A stretch of 64,000 nt of DNA, from contig NZ_SJPT01000007.1 of assembly GCF_007860095.1 (NCBI RefSeq), forward strand, positions 1-64,000, read 5' to 3'. The notes below the pieces were generated by a model. That model saw only the letters and a list, made by a program, of their open reading frames with translations. It searched no databases and was not told the origin of the DNA. The DNA comes from Novipirellula galeiformis. GTDB taxonomy: Bacteria > Planctomycetota > Planctomycetia > Pirellulales > Pirellulaceae. The position numbers and the translations under genes are program-made. Every line of letters starts with the position of its first letter. Position 1 is the stretch's first letter. This document shows, piece by piece, positions 57,739-64,000 of the stretch.

Positions 57739-58149
57739 ATGAAATGGCTGCCTGTGATTCTGATGCTCGTTCTATTCACGACGACCAGTTCGCCATCGCT
57801 GTGCGCGGACCCACCTGAGCAACCGCCGCAACACCGCGTCTCGGCGCTGATGTTCATGAAGCTCGAAAAATCGAAATCCATTCTAGAAGGTTTAACGCTC
57901 GAGGATTTTGAAGCGGTTGCCAAAAACGCCAAGGCATTGAAGATACTGAGCTTGGAAAGTGGCTGGAACGTAATTCAAACGAAAGAATATGCGACTCAAA
58001 GCGACGATTTTCGCCGCACCGCGGACATGATTGCCGAAGCCGCCAACGAAAAAAACATGAGTCGGGCGACACTCGGGTACGTATCGATGACCGTTCGCTG
58101 TGTGGAATGCCATTCGTACATACGCAAGCACCGGAAGGAAAAGGAATAG
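57739..58149 (+). CDS. small secreted c-type cytochrome
   Basis: 136 aa. Signal peptide MKWLPVILMLVLFTT...CADPP. The body is helical (KLEKSKSILEGL, AKALKILSLE, AANEKNMSRATLGYVSM) and ends with the heme-attachment motif CVECH (C121, C124, H125). The layout, four helices with CxxCH close to the C-terminus, is that of cytochrome c'-like proteins. Periplasmic electron or gas-ligand carrier is the likely role. It lies 39 nt after the HhH gene, which is possibly coincidental. Confidence 0.75.
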   Translation: MKWLPVILMLVLFTTTSSPSLCADPPEQPPQHRVSALMFMKLEKSKSILEGLTLEDFEAVAKNAKALKILSLESGWNVIQTKEYATQSDDFRRTADMIAEAANEKNMSRATLGYVSMTVRCVECHSYIRKHRKEKE

Positions 58150-58280
58150 CGGCCGTAGTCGCCTTGTGAATAGAATAAAGGGTGGTGTGGTACAGTCAGG
58201 ATCTTTTATGCGTTTCGATTGAGCCTGTCTTGTTTACATTTTCAAAAGCGTTGTATTAAAAGCATCGGAGAGCGGTAGCC

Positions 58281-59834
58281 ATGCCGAGTGCGAACCAAGG
58301 CATTGAGGAAGAGCGGATACGGTTTCTTTGTGAACCGTCGGCGTATCCACATCTCCACGATGCAACCGTCACGATGCACCAAACGCATATCTCGTGGGTG
58401 TTTCTCGTCGGTGAATTTGCCTACAAGATCAAGAAACCCATTGCCACGAGTTTCCTTGATTACCGAACGCTGGAGCGTCGACGTCAGTTGTGTGAGGAGG
58501 AATTGCGGCTCGACACTCGCTTTGCCAAGGGGCTGTATCTGGGCGTCGTCCCCATCACGCTCGTCGATGGTAAACCGTGTGTGGAGGGGCCGGGTGAGGC
58601 TATCGAATACGCTGTAAAAATGCGTCGTTTTCCTGAGGATGCCTTGCTCAGTACGCGATTGAAATCGAGATCGGTGTCATTGCCAGAGGTGCAACAACTG
58701 GCGACGTCGGTAGCCCGCTTCCATCAGCAAGCCACACGACTCGATGACGCCGCCCCGTGGGGATCGCCCGAATCGGTTCTGGGCCAAGCGATTGCCAATT
58801 TCGAGGAACTCGAGCCAGAGCTCCGCGGCGATGCCTTGGCGACCCTGCGTGCATTGCAGTCGTGGACGCTCACGTATTTCGCAGAACATCACCAAACGTT
58901 TCAGCAACGCGTGGCAAATGGTTTCATTCGTGAATGCCACGGCGATCTCCATCTCGAAAACATCGTCGACTGGGACGGACAATGGATGCCGTTTGATGGC
59001 ATCGAATTCAACGACGAATTTCGTTGGATCGACGTGATGAGCGATGCTGCGTTTTTGGCAATGGATTTTGCGGCCAAAGGGCACCCGCAATGGTGTCGCA
59101 GTTTTATCAATAGCTACTTCGACCAAACCGGGGACCATGCATCGCTTGCGTTGTTGCGGTGGTACCTAGTCTACCGGGCCTTGGTGCTTGCTAAAGTGGC
59201 AGTGATACGCGCCAAGCAGCCCGGGATATCCCCCAGCGATCAATCATCCGCCTGGGACGATTGCCTAAGTCAGATCGATTTGGCCGAGCACTTTTCGTTA
59301 CCCGAAACGCCTTGTTTGTGGATCACCCACGGGCTCAGTGGGAGTGGAAAAACGACCCAAAGCGAGCTGATTGTCCAACGCCGAGGTGCGATCCGGCTGC
59401 GTAGCGACATCGAGCGAAAACGGCATTTTGGTTTATCGCACCGAGAACACCCGGGCGAGAAAGCGAAACAGAGGATGTATTGCGAATCGGCCAACCATGC
59501 GACCTACACTCGCCTTCGTCGACTCGCGCAAGGCATCCTGCATGCCGGTTACTCCGTGATCGTCGACGCCACCTTTCTGAAACGCGATGACCGCCAACGG
59601 TTTCAACAGTTAGCCACGAGCGAAGGAGCAACCTTCGCGATTTTGGATTGCCATGCGGATGAGCAAACGTTGCGACGTCGGATTACGGATCGGCAGGTCA
59701 ACGACGACGATGCGTCCGATGCGGACATCAACGTGCTGGAGTCACAATTGGCCTGCCACGAGCCGTTGACGCAGTCCGAGTCGGCTGACGTCTTGGAGCT
59801 CCCCGAGACAGTCAAAACAGCCAACACGCTATAA
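58281..59834 (+). CDS. bifunctional APH-like / AAA_33 P-loop kinase protein
   Basis: 517 aa. N-terminal half (about 1-320) has the aminoglycoside-phosphotransferase/protein-kinase-like fold with the catalytic loop HGDLHLEN at 220-227 and the metal Asp in PFDGIEF. C-terminal half has a Walker A motif GLSGSGKT at 351-358 in the AAA_33 (predicted nucleoside/gluconate kinase-like) family, with VDATFLKR as the Walker-B-like strand. This exact pairing recurs in environmental bacteria, but no substrate is established. Start codon ATG at 58281. Confidence 0.88.
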   Translation: MPSANQGIEEERIRFLCEPSAYPHLHDATVTMHQTHISWVFLVGEFAYKIKKPIATSFLDYRTLERRRQLCEEELRLDTRFAKGLYLGVVPITLVDGKPCVEGPGEAIEYAVKMRRFPEDALLSTRLKSRSVSLPEVQQLATSVARFHQQATRLDDAAPWGSPESVLGQAIANFEELEPELRGDALATLRALQSWTLTYFAEHHQTFQQRVANGFIRECHGDLHLENIVDWDGQWMPFDGIEFNDEFRWIDVMSDAAFLAMDFAAKGHPQWCRSFINSYFDQTGDHASLALLRWYLVYRALVLAKVAVIRAKQPGISPSDQSSAWDDCLSQIDLAEHFSLPETPCLWITHGLSGSGKTTQSELIVQRRGAIRLRSDIERKRHFGLSHREHPGEKAKQRMYCESANHATYTRLRRLAQGILHAGYSVIVDATFLKRDDRQRFQQLATSEGATFAILDCHADEQTLRRRITDRQVNDDDASDADINVLESQLACHEPLTQSESADVLELPETVKTANTL

Positions 59835-59863
59835 ACCCCGCCCCCCTTTAATTTGAGAGACCG

Positions 59864-60949
59864 ATGAGCATTGATTTAACCACCGACTACGGTGGCTTGA
59901 AACTCAATTCCCCCGTGGTGGTTGGCGCGTGTCCGCTGACGGCCGAGGAGCAGAGCCATGGTGCGATTGCGGCAGCCGGCGCAGGAGCGATTGTGCTGCC
60001 TTCGTTGTTTCAAGAGCAAGTCCTGCTTTGGAACGAGCGAGTCGGCCATCCGTTTACCGAGCACGATCAAAAGTTATTAGCCAGGTCCAAACGCGTCCCA
60101 TCGGATGCGTCTGGGCACAATGCCGAGACGTATTTAGCGCTAGTCAATCGTGCGAGTGTCCAATCATCGATCCCCATCATCGCCAGCCTGAATGGAGAAA
60201 GCGGTGGCAATTGGCTCGACTTTGCCGGAGAGCTCCAGGAAGCGGGGGCTGCCGCTATCGAATTCAATGTGCATCATCCGCCACCCAATGAATATGCGGG
60301 GCCACGCGAACTGGAGGACGCGATCGTTAATTTGGTGGCTGAGATCGATGCAGCAATCACCATTCCGCTGTTCGTGAAGCTCGATCGTTACTACACAAGC
60401 CCCAGCCATCTAGCCCATCGCTTGCTTTCGGGAGCGCAGGGATTAGTGCTGTTTGGTCGAGCCCCCGATGTCGACATTTGCCTCGATAGTTTCCAATTGA
60501 AAACGTGTTGGGGATTAACGCAGGCCGGTTCGATCGTCCAATCACTGGGAAAAATCATGAGGATTCATAGTTATTGCCCCGCAATGCCGCTGGCCGCTTG
60601 CGGAGGAATTGGCACGCCGAGTGACGTGATCCGAGTGCTATTGGCGGGAGCCGATGTGGCGATGGTAACCTCGGCGGTCTATCGCGAAGGCCCCAATGTG
60701 ATTCGCACGCTTGTTGACGGGCTGAGGATGTTTATGGACAAGCATCACTTGAAGTCGATCCTCGAGCTGGAAATGAAGCGGCCGATCGAGTTCGACTCCG
60801 AAGAGCAACGTCAAAATTACATCAAGACGCTTTCCAAGCGGCTCGAGGCAGGCGAAGTACTCCACGACACCGCGAACGCCGTTCAGGGAGATCGTTGGGG
60901 TCACTCCAATATGAATCCAGGTAATTCAGACCAATCAAGCTCGGCGTGA
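59864..60949 (+). CDS. dihydroorotate-dehydrogenase-like flavoprotein
   Basis: 361 aa (beta/alpha)8 FMN barrel, with the fold order of class 1 DHODH: TDYGGLKLNSPVVVGACPLT, PIIASLNGES, AAIEFNVHHPP (family ELNxSCPN), FVKLDRYYTS, LAACGGIGTPSDVIRVLLAGAD and MVTSAVYREGP. The active-site Cys/Ser loop of true PyrD is not obvious (EYAGPRE in its place), so orotate formation is doubtful. Starts 30 nt after the APH/AAA gene, likely co-transcribed. The C-terminal 70 residues extend beyond the barrel. Confidence 0.85.
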   Translation: MSIDLTTDYGGLKLNSPVVVGACPLTAEEQSHGAIAAAGAGAIVLPSLFQEQVLLWNERVGHPFTEHDQKLLARSKRVPSDASGHNAETYLALVNRASVQSSIPIIASLNGESGGNWLDFAGELQEAGAAAIEFNVHHPPPNEYAGPRELEDAIVNLVAEIDAAITIPLFVKLDRYYTSPSHLAHRLLSGAQGLVLFGRAPDVDICLDSFQLKTCWGLTQAGSIVQSLGKIMRIHSYCPAMPLAACGGIGTPSDVIRVLLAGADVAMVTSAVYREGPNVIRTLVDGLRMFMDKHHLKSILELEMKRPIEFDSEEQRQNYIKTLSKRLEAGEVLHDTANAVQGDRWGHSNMNPGNSDQSSSA

Positions 60950-60978
60950 GTTGCTTGATTGCACCGCTTCGCACTTAG

Positions 60979-61006
60979 GATCGCCTCTCTCGAGATCGCC
61001 TCTCTC
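60979..61006. repeat. 15-nt direct repeat, two copies
   Basis: The unit GATCGCCTCTCTCGA is duplicated directly between two convergent genes. Confidence 0.85.
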
Positions 61007-61045
61007 GTAGCGTTCGCAACGTGTACGGATCCGCCATGCAGCGAT

Positions 61046-62812
61046 TCAATTGACGGTGCGTTGCCAAGTGCCGGGGATGACTTTCATCGTGACGGTATCG
61101 GCGTCGAAACCGGGGGGAGGATCGTTCACATAGATGCTGTTGTAGCTCAAGTTCAACGATGTGGCCTCGACCTTAATATCTTCTTGGGCGATGACGACAC
61201 CGGTGATGTTTGAAGTGGCGGAAAATTTCAAGTCTTTGCTCGAATAAACCAATCCCGCTATTTTCGAAGGATACGAGTCCGTATTGGAAAAGGTCGAATT
61301 GGAGGTACCGCCGTTCATGGGATACGGCGTCTCGGGTGGATTCAAATTTGTGCCCACATCGGATTCGTTGAAGCCCGCCGAGGCGAGACCAATACGAAGC
61401 GTATCGTTGGTCAATAACGCGGGATAATTGAGCACCGCAGGTTCCCAGACCAACGGCCCCTTCACAATCGCATCACCGCCTGGGTTCAAAAAGACGAGCG
61501 TTCCCACGATCCGCGAACGGCCCACTTGGACGTCCTTGCCGGCGCAATCGATGATGTAGATCCCCTTGGCATTGGTGCCTCCACCAAAGGGATTGTGCGC
61601 CGGGCTGAGCAAGCCGTCGAGCACATACGAACCCGACGGGTAGGTCGTGTTGTCGAGGCTGACCGAATCCATGTAGTAGTCATTGGCATTGTTGATCGCC
61701 ACACTCACGGTGGCTTGCGTCAACGTGCCCGACCAAACCGGCGTGATGGTACCCACCAACCTTCCCCATTTATTGATTTCCAGTGCAGTCAAGGGTGTTG
61801 TGAATGTTTGGGTCCCCGAGTCGGAACTTTCGAGCGTGACGACCGCTTGGGCCTGCGCATTCGCGGTGGGAAAGACATGTAGAGAGACTTGATAGGCATC
61901 ACCGCTTCGCAGGCTATCCAAGGAAAGATTTTGTGCAGCAACGGCCGCAGAGTCCGAACGCGCCGTGACGCGCAAGGAATAGTTCCCGTTTTTATCCTGC
62001 GCGCCACTTCTTTGCAGCGTGCAGTTGCCGTTGGCGTACCAATGCTGCGTATCGGTCTCAAACGTGGTATTTTTCAGAATCTGTGGCTGGGGCCATGTTC
62101 TCAGCGCCGAGTAGTGGATGGTGGTCCCCTGCGCCAGATAATAGTCCATGGCATGCAAAGGGTCCGGCATATCTCGTTGCGTCGAACGCCGCTGAGTCGA
62201 TTTTGTATAGGTCGATCCGTTGACGGATTCATACGCTTCGACATTCGCATTGACGATTGAGCTGCCCCCAGCGTCCACATCGTCGTTGGCGCAAACGGTT
62301 TGGTCGCTCGTGAGCGTGGCGTCGAAGATTTCGAGGTCGTCGCCGCTGATCATGGAAACCTCCAAACACGATCCCGTGCGAGGCCCGACTTCCAAACGCA
62401 CCGAGGTTCGGAACAGCGCATCGGCTTGGCGTCCCGTCCCAGTCAGAATGATGGGGTGGTTGTCACCGATCGTAACATCGTTATCGATGGGATCGATGGC
62501 GGAAAGCGAGAAGGAACCGTTTCCGATCGCTTGGTCGCTAACCCAATCCCCGTTGCCCAAATGCGTTCGCCAAAACGAGTCATTTCTAATCTTGAGCATG
62601 CCAATCTCGAGTGCCGTTCGGGCATGCACGCGAGCGGCAATGAAGTCGGCACTCTCCTCGGCACTACGCCCTTGCAAACGCATGAGTTGCAGTGAAGCCA
62701 AGCCGATCGACGCTACGATTAGCGAAGAAAACAAAACAATCGCAGAAATGCCGCCGCGACGCATTTGTTTGGCGGTTGATCGATGTCGGCAGCTCACCAT
62801 ATCGAGTTCCAT
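61046..62812 (-). CDS. PilX-like surface/pilus-associated protein with a carbohydrate-binding-like insert
   Basis: 588 aa from the ATG at 62812, which directly follows the prepilin gene stop (11 nt). One N-terminal membrane helix (about 22-44; SAIVLFSSLIVASIGLASLQ) after a basic, non-cleaved-looking leader, as in PilX-like type IV pilus minor proteins. Residues about 240-410 (NTTFETDTQHWYANGN...) look like a CBM4/9-type beta-sandwich. The C-terminal half is an extended beta-rich region with Asn/Ser/Thr repeats. Likely surface-exposed and pilus- or secretion-associated. Third of three overlapping pilin-like genes. Confidence 0.75.
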   Translation of the reverse strand: MELDMVSCRHRSTAKQMRRGGISAIVLFSSLIVASIGLASLQLMRLQGRSAEESADFIAARVHARTALEIGMLKIRNDSFWRTHLGNGDWVSDQAIGNGSFSLSAIDPIDNDVTIGDNHPIILTGTGRQADALFRTSVRLEVGPRTGSCLEVSMISGDDLEIFDATLTSDQTVCANDDVDAGGSSIVNANVEAYESVNGSTYTKSTQRRSTQRDMPDPLHAMDYYLAQGTTIHYSALRTWPQPQILKNTTFETDTQHWYANGNCTLQRSGAQDKNGNYSLRVTARSDSAAVAAQNLSLDSLRSGDAYQVSLHVFPTANAQAQAVVTLESSDSGTQTFTTPLTALEINKWGRLVGTITPVWSGTLTQATVSVAINNANDYYMDSVSLDNTTYPSGSYVLDGLLSPAHNPFGGGTNAKGIYIIDCAGKDVQVGRSRIVGTLVFLNPGGDAIVKGPLVWEPAVLNYPALLTNDTLRIGLASAGFNESDVGTNLNPPETPYPMNGGTSNSTFSNTDSYPSKIAGLVYSSKDLKFSATSNITGVVIAQEDIKVEATSLNLSYNSIYVNDPPPGFDADTVTMKVIPGTWQRTVN

Positions 62813-62822
62813 GAAATTTGGC

Positions 62823-63647
62823 TTAGAGGGAAATGACGGCTGTGAGCGCGGAGACTCCGACACCGCCACGGCCGTCATAAACCGTCAAGGTGCACGTGAA
62901 ATTTCCCGGCGAGTTGTAACGATGAGTGGTGGTGATGCCCGTCCCTGTGTTGCCATCCCCAAAATCCCACACGTAGGACAGATAATCGCCGTCTTGGTCG
63001 CTCGAAGCATCGGCGGCAAACTCCGTCGTCTCTCCCACGTCACGAGACAGGTCGGGAGAGGTGGCGACCGCGACCGGGGCATGATTGCCGGTCGCATCCG
63101 ATGGCGACGGAATCGTCTCGACCCAGCCGATGCTACGGTAGCTCACGAGCGAGTTGATCACGCGTCCGCTCTTTGCAACGGTGACGCGGATTTTCTTTAG
63201 CCCCGTTCGCACCGCGGCGGTCGCCTCTAGCGTCGCGGGGTCGGCCCAGCTGACATCGACACTACGGGTCCATTGGCTGAAACCAGGAATCGTCATGCCG
63301 TTACGCGACTGGGGCGGCGTACTAACCCAACCGTGAAAATCATCCACATCGTCAAACTGTGATCGATCCCCCGTCGATTCGTTGGGCTCCAAACCAAACG
63401 TCACCGCTTCATCGGTTTCCGGTTCATTGTAGGATTGTAACAGAATCTCATTCATCATCGCCCCCGACAACTGTTGTGCGAGCAAGCGGTCAAGGGTCGC
63501 AGTTTCGCGTCGTTTGGAAGCCCCGATGGTTTGCAACGATCCCACCATCAAGATGCCAACGAGCATGACAGCAATCACCGAATCGAGCAGACCAAATCCG
63601 CTGCAACCGGCGGCGCCCGAGCGAGGAACGTGGCGAGCAATGGTCAT
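62823..63647 (-). CDS. prepilin-like protein with C-terminal PKD domain
   Basis: 274 aa from the ATG at 63647, which overlaps the previous gene by ATGA. Residues about 14-40 read CSGFGLLDSVIAVMLVGILM, a type IV prepilin signal in which the usual G-F-T-L-L-E becomes G-F-G-L-L-D (Glu5 replaced by Asp). The mature protein has an N-terminal helix and then a beta-rich body. Residues about 190-274 form a PKD domain (VWDFGDGNTGTG, YNSPGNFTCTLTVYDGRG). This PKD-pilin fusion is unusual. Probable surface adhesin or pseudopilus component. Confidence 0.82.
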   Translation of the reverse strand: MTIARHVPRSGAAGCSGFGLLDSVIAVMLVGILMVGSLQTIGASKRRETATLDRLLAQQLSGAMMNEILLQSYNEPETDEAVTFGLEPNESTGDRSQFDDVDDFHGWVSTPPQSRNGMTIPGFSQWTRSVDVSWADPATLEATAAVRTGLKKIRVTVAKSGRVINSLVSYRSIGWVETIPSPSDATGNHAPVAVATSPDLSRDVGETTEFAADASSDQDGDYLSYVWDFGDGNTGTGITTTHRYNSPGNFTCTLTVYDGRGGVGVSALTAVISL

Positions 63648-64000
63648 GGCTGCGGCTCCATCACCCGGATGCGAGCGTACGAAAACTCGGAAGTGCTGGT
63701 ATCGGTTCCCAAACAAGCCGAACGATTGGAATCGCTCGATTGGAACGGACTCAACGCGAACGTTCCATATTGGATGTCATTCACACTTAGGCTAACACTC
63801 GAAGTGGCGGGTTCGATAATCAAGTGCAAGAGCACCGGTTGGTTCGGTAGCCCCGTAACACTGATCAAACGGCGAGTGGTCGCATCGTTGGATTTAGTCA
63901 CCAACGTCAATGCTTGGCTGCCATCGGTTTGCTTCTGCAGGTAGGCTCGAACCGGAGCACAGGTGGATCCCGATCGCAGCGCATTGATTTTGAACGTGGC
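63644..64000 (-). CDS. C-terminal part of a pilin-like/secreted protein (cut by the window edge)
   Basis: About 118 codons to the window end, open throughout, with no start inside. Readable stretches: RSGSTCAPVRAYLQKQ, RRLISVTGLPNQPVLLHLII and IQYGTFALSPFQSSD, beta-rich in style like minor pilins. It overlaps the PKD pilin start by ATGA, so it is the first visible gene of the operon. Confidence 0.7.
   Translation of the reverse strand, partial: ATFKINALRSGSTCAPVRAYLQKQTDGSQALTLVTKSNDATTRRLISVTGLPNQPVLLHLIIEPATSSVSLSVNDIQYGTFALSPFQSSDSNRSACLGTDTSTSEFSYARIRVMEPQP

Noticed and set aside
59864-60949. Assignment as pyrD
   Set aside because: The barrel matches, but the orotate-site loop with the catalytic Cys or Ser is not evident, so no gene symbol is given.

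Overview
The window looks like a chromosomal segment of a marine-type planctomycete (Pirellulaceae, Rhodopirellula/Novipirellula-like). This is inferred from gene content and style: a polysaccharide-active DUF5060/DUF4038 protein and a GH130 enzyme, an alternative N-type ATPase, a nusA-infB-rbfA group lacking rimP, very long infB and nusA with low-complexity tails, prepilin-like proteins carrying extracellular modules, and many overlapping ATGA gene junctions. No transposase, integrase, phage gene, CRISPR array or tRNA gene was recognised. One tmRNA gene is present.

Layout. 1-7.7 kb: an HNH-like protein, a small SpoT-type HD hydrolase, carbohydrate genes (DUF4038 protein, GH130 enzyme, a decayed HAD phosphatase, a histidine phosphatase, an orphan fragment) and a short-chain dehydrogenase. 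8.3-15.1 kb: a complete nine-gene N-ATPase operon (atpDCQRBEFAG), tightly overlapped, with no separate delta gene. 15.2-20.6 kb (minus): a YbhGFSR-like ABC efflux system, preceded by the wreck of an NtrC-type regulator. 21.6-23.5 kb: an Nramp-like transporter and a GNAT acetyltransferase. 24.8-27.4 kb (minus): an SGNH hydrolase and a DapA-family aldolase. 27.7-36.5 kb (minus): tmRNA, yebC, a HhH-GPD-like protein with a lysine-rich tail, rbfA, infB and nusA; nusA has its own promoter and an intrinsic terminator inside its leader. 36.5-38.4 kb is mostly gene-poor.

38.4-56.5 kb is a stress and energy island: a bacterial eRF1-like (baeRF) protein in an operon with an EIIA/pyruvate-kinase-like/diadenylate-cyclase protein, a metallo-beta-lactamase/beta-CASP ribonuclease fused to a LOG phosphoribohydrolase, a Na/Pi cotransporter with PhoU-like tail, three tandem UspA proteins, a SpoIIAA-like protein, a P1B-type ATPase, a TerB-like protein, PEP synthase and, divergently, its regulatory kinase/phosphorylase. 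56.7-61 kb (plus): a HhH protein, a small c-type cytochrome, a kinase-like APH/AAA_33 protein and a dihydroorotate-dehydrogenase-like protein. 61-64 kb (minus): three overlapping prepilin-like genes, the first cut by the window edge.

Two repeat systems stand out. One is a family of about 120-170 bp palindromic intergenic elements with a 17-bp terminal inverted repeat (four copies, one reduced to its core). The other is a set of direct tandem repeats, mostly 15 nt long, found in nusA, in an ABC permease gene, downstream of ppsA and in several intergenic spots. The most promising biology is the baeRF/diadenylate-cyclase operon beside the ribonuclease-LOG fusion, and the promoter-terminator leader of nusA.
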